Made by a program: the position numbers and the translations under genes. This document shows positions 48,066 through 58,000 of a stretch of 64,000 nucleotides of DNA, piece by piece (position 1 is the stretch's first letter; every line of letters begins with the position of its first letter). Source of the stretch: UBA2199 sp964628035 (GTDB taxonomy: Bacteria > Acidobacteriota > Aminicenantia > UBA2199); the NCBI GenBank assembly GCA_964628035.1, contig CAZVPI010000002.1, positions 149,446-213,445 of the forward strand, given 5' to 3'. The notes below the pieces were generated by a model. The model saw nothing but the letters and a program-made list of their open reading frames with translations. It ran no database searches and was not told where the DNA came from.

Positions 48066-48891
48066 GGAGGATCCTCCGCAGCTCCTTCAGCACCAGCGCC
48101 GGCTGGTCGTCGCGCAGGTAGGCCGAGGCGACGCGGGCGCGGCGCACGTCGGCCGGGCGCACCTCGGCGTCGAGGATGTCCTCGTCGACGTACTCGGCCT
48201 TCTGCACGATGCCGCGGCCGGCGCGGGCGAAGAAGGAGCCGCCGCCGAAGCCGATGCCGTCCTCGAAGCCGACGCGGTTCACGAAGAGATAGTTCTGGTG
48301 GTAGAACTGGGAGAAGACGAAGCCCATCGTCTCCCACAGCTGGAAGGAGGAGACGCCGTCGCGGCCGATGCCGCGCTGCGGGCTGTTCGAGATGCCGATC
48401 AGCAGGTCGGTCTTCTGCAGGAAGTAAAGATACGCCAGCATGGGGAAGAGGATCTCGCGGCAGATGAGGATGCCGGCGGTGAAGGGGCCGAGCGGGAAGG
48501 TCTGGAAGGAGTCGCCCGGCTTGAAGATCATGCCCTCCTCGAACATGCCGAAGTTGGGCAGCTGCGCCTTGCGGTGGACGTGCGCCAGGCGGCCGCCCGA
48601 AAAATAGAGGGCGGCGTTGTGCACGATCCCGGGCGTCTCCTCCAGCGGGGCGCCGGCGATGACGCCGATTTCGCGGCTCATCCTCTCCAGCCGCCGCCAG
48701 GCGCGGTCGCCGGGACGCAGCGCCGTCTCGCTGGCCAGGTCGCGCAACTGGTAGCCGCTCAGGCTCAGCTCGGGAAAGACGATGAGGTCGCGCCGGTCGC
48801 GCACGGCGCGGGCCGCCTGGGCGGCGTGGAATTCCAGATTGCGCTCGATGTCGCCCAAAACCGGGCTGAATTGAACGGCTCTGACCTTCAT
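48058..48891 (-). CDS. Nitrilase-superfamily amidohydrolase, likely NadE glutaminase partner
   Basis: 277 residues. Catalytic triad of the carbon-nitrogen hydrolase family: Glu in VFPELSLSGYQL (~41-52), Lys in VHRKAQLPNFGMFEEG (~114-129) and Cys in AGILICREILFP (~146-157). Position directly before and overlapping nadE suggests that it hydrolyses glutamine and feeds ammonia to NadE, the two-gene version of glutamine-dependent NAD synthetase (inference). I use the ATG at 48891, which follows a -10 box by 6 bases; the longer frame has no support. Confidence 0.88.
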   Translation of the reverse strand: MKVRAVQFSPVLGDIERNLEFHAAQAARAVRDRRDLIVFPELSLSGYQLRDLASETALRPGDRAWRRLERMSREIGVIAGAPLEETPGIVHNAALYFSGGRLAHVHRKAQLPNFGMFEEGMIFKPGDSFQTFPLGPFTAGILICREILFPMLAYLYFLQKTDLLIGISNSPQRGIGRDGVSSFQLWETMGFVFSQFYHQNYLFVNRVGFEDGIGFGGGSFFARAGRGIVQKAEYVDEDILDAEVRPADVRRARVASAYLRDDQPALVLKELRRILHA

Positions 48892-48897
48892 GGCGCG

Positions 48898-48926
48898 ACT
48901 ATAGCACAGCCGCACAGGGGACACAA
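48898..48926 (-). promoter_or_regulatory. Promoter of the nitrilase-nadE pair, leaderless
   Basis: Minus strand TTGTGT (48926-48921), 17-base spacer, TATAGT (48903-48898), 6 bases to ATG. Confidence 0.5.
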
Positions 48927-48983
48927 TGGCGCCGGGAAGGTGACCGGCGCAGGCCGCTGCGGTGTTTCATGGGCATGGAACGA

Positions 48984-49012
48984 TTGACAGCCCCGGGCGA
49001 TTGTGTTATTTT
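48984..49012 (+). promoter_or_regulatory. Promoter of the DUF3943 gene
   Basis: TTGACA (48984-48989), 17-base spacer, TATTTT (49007-49012), 36 bases before the TTG start. Confidence 0.55.
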
Positions 49013-49048
49013 TCCCACTTGGCAGGCCTTTCCAGGCAAGGAATCCCG

Positions 49049-50584
49049 TTGAAAAAGACCATCGTGCTCCTTTTTCTGCTCGCCTTTTCCGTTCTCCTCC
49101 TGCCGGCGGCCAGGGACGGGGACGAGTCGGCTTCTCCGGAGGAGATCCGTGCCAAGACCGGCCGGGCATTCATCGAAATGGGTCTCAACTGGGGGATCTC
49201 GGCGGTCAATTACAACATCAAGTACTCGAAATTCATCGAGGACTGGCAGTTCGAGCTGACCTGGAAGGACCAGAAGCGCAAGTGGTTCACCTCCGAGGGG
49301 CTGCGCCTCGACTCCAACAACCTGCGCCTGAACTGGACCCACGCCTGGTCGGGCGCCATCTATTACAGCTGGGCGCGCACCAACCGCCTGGGCGTCTTCC
49401 CCTCCTTCCTGTTCTCCTCGGTCGGATCGCTGCTGTGGGAGTACCTCGCCGAATGGCGCGAAATCTCCTCGATCAACGACCACGTCTATACCTGGATGGG
49501 CGGCCCGGCCATCGGCGAGCCCCTTTTCCAGATCGGCGACCATTTCCGCCGCCGCCGCGGCGCCTTGGCCCGCCTGGCGCAGGCGCTGGTCGACCCGCCT
49601 CTGGCCATCAACGACCTGCTCGACGGCAAGAACCGGCTGCCGCGCCTCCCCATCGACGACCGCGGCGATTTCCGCCTGCGCCTCGGCGGCAAGCAGGGGC
49701 CGGTCTCGCCCGCCACCGGGCGCAGGGGTCATCCCTTCGTTGACCTCGACCTGCGCCTGGTCTCGCTGCCGGGCTACGGCCGCCCCGGCTCGGGTTCGGG
49801 GTTCTCGCGCCTGCCGCTCGACAGCGGCTACCGCATCGCCTTCAGCTTCAACAACGACCTGATCGAGGAATTCAGCGCCTCCACGCGCTGCGTCCTGGGC
49901 GGCTGGTGGCAACGCAGCGTGCGAGAGGAGGAAGGAGGGGCGCTGCGCGGATCGGAGTGGTGGCTGGGAGCGGTCACCGCCTGGGATTTCTGGCAGAAGA
50001 AACCCGTCGCCCCCTACGACGGCAACGAGCTGGGCATGACCGACCGATGGTTCGAGCGCGAGCGGCCGACGCGGTACGCCGACAAGTTCTCCACCCTGCA
50101 CCTCGTCGGCCCGGCCTTTGACTGGACCGGCTATGCCGGGAAGCTCAGCGCCCGGCTGGGAGCCGAGGCCACGCTCGATTTCGGCATGGTCAATTCGCTG
50201 GCCTACAACGACTACACCGCCCTGCACGACCCCTGGGGGGTGAAGACGACGCTGCACAACTGGGGGTATTATTACTCTCTCGGGTACTCGCTCGGGGGCC
50301 GCCTCGACCTGCGCCGCGGCCCGTGGCGGGCCGAGGCCGGCGTCAAGTACCAGACCTTCCGCTCGATCCAGGGGCTCGACCGCTACCAGGACCAGCTGCT
50401 CGATGATTCACCGCTGCGCGATTCGCGTCTGGCCTATGACGCCGGGCTCTCCCTGGCCTTCCCGCGCTCGCCGCTGTTCCTCTCGCTGCGGCTGGAGGGG
50501 CTGGGGCGCCGCGGCCGCTTCCACGAGGTCAGCCGCCGCGAGAGCGAACTCCGCCTTTTCTACACTATGGGCCTGAGATTCTGA
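49049..50584 (+). CDS. DUF3943-like outer-membrane protein
   Basis: 511 residues from a TTG at 49049, which has AAGGA seven bases upstream and opens directly into a signal peptide (KKTIVLLFLLAFSVLLLP). The first ~200 residues match DUF3943 features: a HAWSGAIYYSWARTNRLG stretch, FLFSSVGSLLWEYLAEW and SSINDHVYTWMGGPAIGE. The rest is rich in beta-strands with aromatic belts, ending LFYTMGLRF with terminal Phe, as in an outer-membrane barrel. Function unknown. An ATG at 48962 is in frame but would place the promoter inside the coding region. Confidence 0.75.
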   Translation: MKKTIVLLFLLAFSVLLLPAARDGDESASPEEIRAKTGRAFIEMGLNWGISAVNYNIKYSKFIEDWQFELTWKDQKRKWFTSEGLRLDSNNLRLNWTHAWSGAIYYSWARTNRLGVFPSFLFSSVGSLLWEYLAEWREISSINDHVYTWMGGPAIGEPLFQIGDHFRRRRGALARLAQALVDPPLAINDLLDGKNRLPRLPIDDRGDFRLRLGGKQGPVSPATGRRGHPFVDLDLRLVSLPGYGRPGSGSGFSRLPLDSGYRIAFSFNNDLIEEFSASTRCVLGGWWQRSVREEEGGALRGSEWWLGAVTAWDFWQKKPVAPYDGNELGMTDRWFERERPTRYADKFSTLHLVGPAFDWTGYAGKLSARLGAEATLDFGMVNSLAYNDYTALHDPWGVKTTLHNWGYYYSLGYSLGGRLDLRRGPWRAEAGVKYQTFRSIQGLDRYQDQLLDDSPLRDSRLAYDAGLSLAFPRSPLFLSLRLEGLGRRGRFHEVSRRESELRLFYTMGLRF

Positions 50585-50775
50585 TGGATGAGTTGCGCGA
50601 ACCCGCTGAACGGGAAGCCCGCCTCGAGGCCGGCGCCAAAACCGTCGTGTTTTTCGAAATGAGCGGCTGCCCTTACTGCGTCCCATATGAAATGCGTTTC
50701 GCCGAGCCGGCCGCCTCCCGTCCGGACCCCGGCCTTTCCCGGCGCCGCTGGAGCGAGTTCGTTTCCGTCCTCTGA
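50584..50775 (+). pseudogene. Thioredoxin-fold fragment with CPYC
   Basis: 63 residues starting 1 base inside the preceding stop (TGATG). The only recognisable piece is the first strand and active site KTVVFFEMSGCPYCVPYEMRF (read in two parts, ~19-39). After it the sequence (PAASRPDPGLSRRRW) no longer resembles a thioredoxin fold and the frame stops after 63 codons, where 110 or more are expected. It is probably a decayed thioredoxin/SoxW-type gene; a short redox peptide is less likely. Confidence 0.5.
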
Positions 50776-50806
50776 GGCGGCAAGCGCCGCTTTTCACGGG
50801 AATGGC

Positions 50807-50835
50807 TTGCAAAAACCTCGGGAAAAAGTTACAGT
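50807..50835 (+). promoter_or_regulatory. Promoter of the 50871 gene
   Basis: TTGCAA (50807-50812), 17-base spacer, TACAGT (50830-50835), 36 bases upstream of the ATG. Confidence 0.55.
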
Positions 50836-50870
50836 AGATTTTTAATAGTCCAGCGATCCAGGGAGGCGCC

Positions 50871-52415
50871 ATGAAAGACGAAATCTCAGAAAAGACGTTG
50901 CAAGGCAGGTCCCGGCGCAGGCTCTTGGCCTCCATCATCGTGATGGCCCTGGCGCCGGCCGCGGGCCTGTTCCCCGCCGCCGCCATCGTGGTCGACCATA
51001 CCTGCGCCGACATCAAGAAAATCCCCGAGTCGGCCATCCTGGCGGCCAAGGCCAGCCTGCACATCGCCTACGGGCATACCTCGCACGGCAGCCAGCTGAC
51101 CGACGGCATGAGCGCCCTGGTCGGCTTCATGAACGGCCTGGGCTATCCCGAGGACTTGTATGCCTGGAACGAGGGGGGCAGCGGCGGCGCCCTGGACCTG
51201 GACGACTACGCCATGGACGGCGACGTGGGCTACTACCCCGACTGGGTGAACAACACCCGCGCCTACCTGGGGACGGTCAACCCGACCACCGGCCGCGGCA
51301 ATGCCCACCCTGCCGTCAACGTCATCGTCTGGTCGTGGTGCGGCCAGGTTTCCTGGCTGAGCGAGCAGGAGATCATCGACGAGTACCTGAACCCGATGAA
51401 CGCCCTGGAGAGCGAGTATTGGGGGGTGACCTTCGTTTACATGACCAGTCACCTGGACGGCAGCGGCGTGGGCGGCAACCTGAACCAGCGCAACGAACAG
51501 ATCCGCGCCTATTGCCGCGCCCACGACAAGGTCCTCTACGACTTCGCCGACATCGAGAGCTACGACCCAGACGGCCTGACCCATTATATGCCGCTCCTGG
51601 CCGACGACGGCTGCTACTACGACGTCGACGACGACGGCTATATCGACTACACCGACGCCGGCAACTGGGCCATCACCTGGCAGGACAGCCATACACTGGA
51701 CGTGGACTGGTTCGAGTGCAGCGCCGCCCACACCCAGCCGCTGAACGGCAACCTCAAGGCCTATGCCGCCTGGTGGCTGTGGGCGCGGCTGGCCGGCTGG
51801 GACGGCGTCGGCCCCTCCCTGACCCTCACGTCGCCCAACGGCGGCGAGCACTGGACCCTGGGAGCGGCAAAAAACATCACCTGGACGGCCAGCGCCTACA
51901 CGGGGCCGGTGCGCCTGGTGCTGTTCAAGGGCGGCGTGCGCTTCGGCAACATCGCCAAGAACGTCGACGCCGCCGCCGGCTCCTATGCCTGGACGGTGGG
52001 CGAGTGCCTGGAAGGGACGGCAACGGCCGGCGCCGACTTCCGCCTCTACCTGCGCAGCGGCGACAACACGCTCGTCGATCCCAGCGATTTCCGCTTCTCG
52101 CTGGTCGAGCCGGCGCAGCTGCAGGTGACCGCCCCCAACGGCGGCGATACCTGGGTGCTCGGCTCGCAGCAGGCAGTCACCTGGAGCGCCAACGGCTACT
52201 CGGGCAACGTGCGGCTGATCCTGTTCCGCAACGCGGCCAAGATCGGCCAGATCGCCACCGGCATCCCCGCCTCCCAGGGCTCCTTCCTGTGGACGGTGGG
52301 CCAGCACGCCAACGGCACAGCCCTGCCCGGCGCCCTCTATTCCATCCGCGTGGCGGCAGCCGACGGCTCGCAATCCGACTTCAGCGACGGTCCCTTCGTG
52401 ATCGCCGCCGAGTGA
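50871..52415 (+). CDS. Secreted protein, unknown N-terminal domain plus two Kre9/KNH-like modules
   Basis: 514 residues. Twin-arginine-like or Sec signal (RRRLLASIIVMALAPAAG, ~14-31). Residues ~40-305 are an unrecognised, perhaps hydrolase-like domain starting HTCADIKKIPESAI and containing YGHTSHGSQ (~67-75), VNVIVWSWCGQVSW and an EF-hand-like DVDDDGYIDYTD calcium loop (~249-260). Two ~90-residue modules follow (~320-412, ~415-512), each with SPNGGEHW or APNGGDTW, ITWTA or VTWSA, VRLxLF and LRSGD or IRVAAADGS signatures. GGGAGG precedes the ATG. It is closely related in its modules to the next gene. Confidence 0.75.
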   Translation: MKDEISEKTLQGRSRRRLLASIIVMALAPAAGLFPAAAIVVDHTCADIKKIPESAILAAKASLHIAYGHTSHGSQLTDGMSALVGFMNGLGYPEDLYAWNEGGSGGALDLDDYAMDGDVGYYPDWVNNTRAYLGTVNPTTGRGNAHPAVNVIVWSWCGQVSWLSEQEIIDEYLNPMNALESEYWGVTFVYMTSHLDGSGVGGNLNQRNEQIRAYCRAHDKVLYDFADIESYDPDGLTHYMPLLADDGCYYDVDDDGYIDYTDAGNWAITWQDSHTLDVDWFECSAAHTQPLNGNLKAYAAWWLWARLAGWDGVGPSLTLTSPNGGEHWTLGAAKNITWTASAYTGPVRLVLFKGGVRFGNIAKNVDAAAGSYAWTVGECLEGTATAGADFRLYLRSGDNTLVDPSDFRFSLVEPAQLQVTAPNGGDTWVLGSQQAVTWSANGYSGNVRLILFRNAAKIGQIATGIPASQGSFLWTVGQHANGTALPGALYSIRVAAADGSQSDFSDGPFVIAAE

Positions 52416-52497
52416 GCGTGGCGTTCCGACCCTCCGACGGAGCGAAAGCGGCCCGGTCGTAGAAAATCACGCATCGTGTCTTCCAGGATTTTTCCTA

Positions 52498-52526
52498 TTG
52501 ACATTTGATTGGTCATATACTAATTA
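52498..52526 (+). promoter_or_regulatory. Promoter candidate of the papain-like protease gene
   Basis: TTGACA (52498-52503), 17-base spacer, TAATTA (52521-52526). The -35 is perfect, the -10 weak; TATACT at 52516 has poor spacing. Confidence 0.4.
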
Positions 52527-52549
52527 AATTATTGATTAAGGAGGATTGC

Positions 52550-54580
52550 ATGCGAAAAAGGCTCATGATTTTTTCCCTGGTCTTGTGCTTCACGCTCGCA
52601 GCCGGGTATCTTCCCGCCGATTCACAATTCAAGAAGGCCCCTGCCAGCAAGGAGTTTCTGGACTACATCCATTCCCACGTGCGCCCGAACATGTTCACCG
52701 AGGACGGGCATCCTCTGGGGTATCTTCCCGGCCCGGTCGACCTTTCCCGCATCAAGGGCGTGGTCGACCAGCGGGTGATCAATACCTACGATGCCTCTTT
52801 TGACCTCAGGACACAGGGCAAGCTGTCCGCCGTGAAGGACCAGGCTTCCTGCGGCGCCTGCTGGGCCTTCGCCACCATGGCCTCGCTCGAGTCCTACCTG
52901 CTGCCCGGCGAGGCGCTCAACTTCTCCGAGCAGGACCTGAACGCCAACCACGGCTTCGATTACGCCGAATGCGCCGGAGGAAACTCCTGGATGTCACAGG
53001 CCTATCTTGCCCGCTGGAGCGGGCCGCTGAGCGAGTCGGATGTCCCCTATCCTTATTCCCCTGATGGCGCAGGGTACACGCCGCTGAAGCACGTTCAGCA
53101 GATGATCTGGCTGCCGGCCCGGGCGAGCTATACCGATAACGATACGATCAAGTACTTCCTCACCACCTATGGCGCGCTTCAGTTCTCCTATTACCACGAC
53201 AACTCGTTTTACAATTCCACCTACAAGAGCTATTACAAGAACACCTCCAGCTCCGGCACCAACCACGCCGTGGCCATCGTCGGCTGGAACGACAACTACC
53301 CGGCGGCCAACTTCAATACCGCCGCCCCCGGAAACGGCGCCTTCATCTGCCGCAACAGCTGGGGCACTTCCTGGGGCGAGAGCGGCTATTTTTACATGTC
53401 TTATTACGACACGTCGGCCCGGAATTTCGTCTCCTGGAACAATGCCGAATCCAACTCCAACTATGATGCGGTGTACCAGTACGACACCTATGGCTGGGTG
53501 ACCGACTGGGGCTGCAATGCAACCGAGGGCTGGGGGGCGAACGTCTTCACCGCATCGGAGGATCAGCAGCTCAAGGCCGTGGGCTTCATCACCAATGACG
53601 TGAACACGAATTATACCATCTACGTCTACACGGGCGTAACCGCCGGCGCTCCCAGAAGCGGCACTCTGGCGGCCACCAAATCGGGGACGAATACGTATAC
53701 GGGGTATTATACCGTTCCGTTGGACTCGGCCGTCGATATCGCCAGCGGCGAGCTGTTTTCTGTCGTGATCAAGTTCGTGACGACCAGTTATGGGTATCCG
53801 GTTCCCGCAGACCAGTACTGGGCAGGGTACTCTTCCGCCTCGACATCCGCGGCCGGCGAAAGCTTCATTTCCTGCGACGGCACAACCTGGTATGACATGG
53901 AGACCATCGACCCCGGCAACGGCAACAACTTCGTGATCAAGGCCTTCGCCGATGCAGACGCGCCGCCGCCGACGCTGAAGCTGAACAGCCCCAACGGCTG
54001 GGAGCACTGGGGCCTGGGGACCAATCAGACCATCACCTGGACGGCCGAGAATTACACCGGCACGGTGCGCCTGGTCCTGTTCAAGGGCGGCAGCCGCTGG
54101 GGCAACATCGCCACCGGCGTCGATGCCGCGGCCGGCTCCTATGCCTGGTCCGCCGGCTCGGTCTATGACAACACCATGCCCGCCGCCGGAACCGATTTCC
54201 GCATTTACCTGCGCAGCCAGGACAACACGATCGTCGACGCCAGCGACTTGCGTTTTGCGCTGAACACGCCCGCGGCCCAGCTTGAGCTGCTCACCCCCAG
54301 CGGCGTCGAGCTGGAGCGCGGCTCCACCTACGACATCACCTGGAACGCCAACGGCTACGCCGGCACGGTGCGCCTGGTCCTGTTCAACAAGGCGGCCAAG
54401 ATCGGCCAGATCGTCGCCAACATCCCCGCCTCGCAGGGCACCTATTCCTGGACGGTCGGGGAGCACTCGGGCGGCTCCACAGCCCCGCTCGGCGACAATT
54501 ACTCCATCCGCCTGCTGGCCGGCGACGGCTCGCAGGAGGACTACAACGACCTGCCCTTCTCGATCATCACGAGCCTGTAA
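52550..54580 (+). CDS. Secreted papain-family (C1) cysteine protease with lectin-like and KNH-like modules
   Basis: 676 residues. Signal peptide ~1-24, short propeptide, then a C1A domain (~78-300) with complete catalytic set: Gln98, Cys104 in DQASCGACWAF, His239 in TNHAVAIVGW and Asn269 in RNSWGTSWGESGYF. A lectin-like beta domain (~305-480) follows, then two KNH-like modules (~485-580, ~585-676) nearly superimposable on those of the preceding gene. AAGGAGG lies 6 bases before the ATG at 52550. Likely an exported protease for extracellular peptides. A strong terminator follows. Confidence 0.92.
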   Translation: MRKRLMIFSLVLCFTLAAGYLPADSQFKKAPASKEFLDYIHSHVRPNMFTEDGHPLGYLPGPVDLSRIKGVVDQRVINTYDASFDLRTQGKLSAVKDQASCGACWAFATMASLESYLLPGEALNFSEQDLNANHGFDYAECAGGNSWMSQAYLARWSGPLSESDVPYPYSPDGAGYTPLKHVQQMIWLPARASYTDNDTIKYFLTTYGALQFSYYHDNSFYNSTYKSYYKNTSSSGTNHAVAIVGWNDNYPAANFNTAAPGNGAFICRNSWGTSWGESGYFYMSYYDTSARNFVSWNNAESNSNYDAVYQYDTYGWVTDWGCNATEGWGANVFTASEDQQLKAVGFITNDVNTNYTIYVYTGVTAGAPRSGTLAATKSGTNTYTGYYTVPLDSAVDIASGELFSVVIKFVTTSYGYPVPADQYWAGYSSASTSAAGESFISCDGTTWYDMETIDPGNGNNFVIKAFADADAPPPTLKLNSPNGWEHWGLGTNQTITWTAENYTGTVRLVLFKGGSRWGNIATGVDAAAGSYAWSAGSVYDNTMPAAGTDFRIYLRSQDNTIVDASDLRFALNTPAAQLELLTPSGVELERGSTYDITWNANGYAGTVRLVLFNKAAKIGQIVANIPASQGTYSWTVGEHSGGSTAPLGDNYSIRLLAGDGSQEDYNDLPFSIITSL

Positions 54581-54600
54581 GGGAAAAGCCACGTTTTGCC

Positions 54601-54643
54601 CTGTCCGGGCCCGCCCATGAGGCGGGCCCGGACAGTTCTTCTT
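54601..54643 (+). terminator. Rho-independent terminator after the C1 protease gene
   Basis: A perfect 15-bp stem (CTGTCCGGGCCCGCC at 54601-54615, its complement at 54621-54635) with loop CATGA, followed by TTCTTCTT. Confidence 0.85.
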
Positions 54644-54977
54644 CGCCTGTAATGGCACGGCTGATGCCGTGAGATTCCCCTATTCCCTTTCTTGGTTCTG
54701 CTTAAGAATTTGTGCAGGATGTGACTTATTGGACCTGAGTTCCTGGAGGGCGTCGGCGCCAATTCCCACGCAACAAATTCCGAACAGGCTCCAAATTCCG
54801 ATGACCCAATGGCCAAAACGAAGAGCAGACGCTTGAAATGTCTTTGGTTTTGGACCCACAGGCCCCGTGAGGGGATTGCAATATGGAACGTGAATGCCTT
54901 TGTGATTTGGACTTGGATAGTGGGTGTTTTTTCGTATTTTAAAATATCGAACTATTTGAATGATACATATTTCATGA
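54644..54977. other. AT-rich gap with a weak inverted-arm repeat and a sigma54-like site
   Basis: No gene is visible. 54653-54667 reads TGGCACGGCTGATGC, close to the sigma54 pattern TGGCAC-N5-TTGC with GG and GC 10 bases apart, but it is also a small palindrome (CACGGC-TGAT-GCCGTG). Between 54771 and 54925, CAAATTCC and CCAAATTCC motifs on the left are faced by TTTGG and GATTTGGACTTGG on the right, like the inverted-arm repeats elsewhere. Confidence 0.3.
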
Positions 54978-55006
54978 TTGACTCGTAATTCAAATTATTG
55001 TATATT
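54978..55006 (+). promoter_or_regulatory. Promoter of the protease/RiPP-like operon
   Basis: TTGACT (54978-54983), 17-base spacer, TATATT (55001-55006); both boxes match 5 of 6. About 42 bases before the ATG at 55049. Confidence 0.7.
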
Positions 55007-55048
55007 AAAAACTCGTGGCAAAAAATGAATCCATTTCAGGAGAGGGGC

Positions 55049-58000
55049 ATGAAAAATAATAGAACCGCCGCCACCCTGGCCCTATTCTTCCTTGCCTCGG
55101 CGCTGGCCTTCGCGGGCGGGCCGAAACGCAAAGTCCTCATCGACGGGGCGTCGGCTCCGCCGCCCTACGCCGACAGCGAAGTGCTGGTCAAGTTCAAGGA
55201 GATCGTCAGTAGGCTCGACGTCACCGATTTCGCGGCCAACCAGGGACTGGTCGTCAAGAAACGCTTCGACCTCCTCTCCTCGATGAAAGGCCAGCAGATC
55301 GTGCTTTTAAAATCTAAGGTGAAGATCGACTCCCAAGTCCTGGCCAAGAAACTGGCCGCCGATCCCCGCGTGGTCTACGCCCATCCCAATTATCGCCGCG
55401 AAATGGCCGCAACGCCCAATGACACGCAATTCAGCTCCCTGTGGGGGATGCACAACACCGGCCAGACCGGGGGTACGAACGACGCCGACATCGACGCCCC
55501 CGAGGGTTGGGATATCAGCACCGGCTCGTCGAATGTCATTGTGGCCGTCATCGATACAGGGTTGGACTACAACCATGCAGACCTGGCAGCCAATTGCTGG
55601 AAAAATCCGGGCGAAATAGCCGGCAACGGCATCGATGACGATGACAACGGATATGTCGATGACATTTACGGAATCGATCCGGCCGGGGTCGACGGCTCGG
55701 GCAGCAGTGGCGATAGCGATCCCATGGACGGTTATGGGCACGGCACCCATTGCGCCGGGACCATCGGCGCCCGGGGCAACAACTCGCTGGGCGTGGCCGG
55801 GGTCAACTGGGACGTCAAGATCATGGGCTTGAAATTTTTCGATGATTCAGGCGCAAACGGATATGACGCCTTTTCCATCGAATGCATCCAGTATGCCGTA
55901 TATCAAAGGACCCATGGCCAGAACGTCGTGGCCATCAATGCGTCATGGGGGGGCTACTTGGACACGACCGTGGAGCCCATCGACGCCCTGCGTGACTCCA
56001 TCGAAATTGCGACCAATGTCGGGATCGCCTTCTGCGCCGCCGCGGGCAACGGCGACGGCGACGGCGACACCGCGGGAGACGACAACGATTCCGAGATCCA
56101 CCATTATCCCTCCGATTACACCCTGCCCGGCATCATTTCCGTGGCCGCGACCGACCACAATGATGACTTGGGCTCGTTTTCCAACTACGGTGCAACTTCC
56201 GTCGACCTGGGGGCCCCGGGGGTCAGCATTCTGAGCTCGGTTCCCAGGGCGTATCTCCCGCATGAGGGAGACGTCTTCTTCGACGACATGGAGCATGGTG
56301 CCGGCAACTGGGTGACGAGCGGCACGAACAACTCCTGGGCGATCACGGACGAATATGAGATCTATTGGGGAGGGGACTATCCGTCATGCCCCAGTCCCAC
56401 GCACTTTTGGAGCGACCGCCCCGGAGTCGGCGGCAGCTACACGTTTTACCTGTCCAACACCAATTCCTTTCTGACCTACAATGCCGATATCGACCTTTCC
56501 AGCTATGCGGGGCAGGATGTTTATCTTGGAGTGACGATGGGCCGGCATATCGGGAGAAACGATCACGTTTATGTGCAAATCTCCAACAACAGCGGCTCGA
56601 GTTGGTACACGATCCAGGATTGGAGCTATACGAGCGGCTCCATATATTTCTGGGCGAGCTTTTCCTGGGCCATCCCGGAGGCGTACAAAACCGCCCATTT
56701 CCGAATGAGGTTCAATCTCGTCTCTAACAATAGCGACAATGGAATCGGGGTGGTATTGGATGACATCGGCATCGTCACCAGCATGAGTTCGCCCTACGAG
56801 TCCTGGAACGGCACGTCGATGGCCACGCCGCACGTGGCCGGCGCCGTGGCCTGGCTGGCGTCGATCTTCCCTGGCGAGACTGTCGCCCAGCGGAAAGAGC
56901 GCATCCTTTATGGCGGCGATCCCAAGGCTTCCTTGAGCGGCAGGACCGTCACCGGCAGGCGCCTGAACCTGTACGGGGCTTATGCCTATACTCCGGCCTC
57001 GGGCCCCTCGTACACCGTCACGTCGCCCAACGGCGGGGAAGTCTGGACTGCCGGAACGAGCCAGAACCTCACCTGGACCTCGACCGGCACGCCGGGAAAT
57101 GTTGACATTTATTATTCCATTGACAGCGGCGCCAACTGGACGAGCATCGTGACCAACACGGCCAACGACGGGACCCATACCTGGACCGTTCCCGCCGTCA
57201 CCTCCGACGACTGCCTGATCCGGGTTTGGGGGGTCACCGACCATGACCCGTCCGACACCAGTGATACGGTTTTCTCCATCGTTCCTGCCGGCGGCGAGAC
57301 CGTGACGACGCCGAGCACGCCAACGGGAGCGACGAGCGGCATGGTGGGGACGGCCTATACCTACACGACCGGCGGCTCCACCTCTTCCATGAGCCACAGC
57401 ATCCAGTACCGATTCGACTGGGGCGACGGCACCTATTCGGTCTGGCTGCCGGTGGGGACCACCAGCGCCTCGCACAGCTGGCTGGCGGCCGGCACCTACA
57501 ATGTACGGGCCATGGCACGCTGCTCGACCCATTACGTCCAGTCCGACTGGTCTACGGCGCTGGCGGTGGACCTCGGCGACACGCCGACCTTCGCCGCGGT
57601 CTCCCGCTTCGGCGCTGCGCCGGGCGAGCCTCTGCCCACGGTCGAGTGGCATACCGCCTCGGAAATGGGCGTGGCCGGCTTCAGGCTGTTCCGCCAGGAC
57701 GAGCGCACGCGGGAATTCCTTCCGGTTTCGGCCTCGTTCCTGCCGGCGCTGGCCGACTCGCCGCAGGGCGGGATCTACAGGCTGGCCGATCCCGGCGCCT
57801 TCCCGGGCGAGCCGCAGACCTACCGCCTGGATGAGGTGAAGGCCCAGGGGCAGGCGAGAAGCTATGGGCCGTTCACGATCGATTTCGGGGCCAGGGCGCC
57901 TGAGGCCGTCGATTCCGGGCTGCGCCTGGGCAAGGAGGATGAGACGGGCATCGAAGGATACCGCCGCTTTCGCCGCGAACGATCGTCCTGGGAGCTGGAA

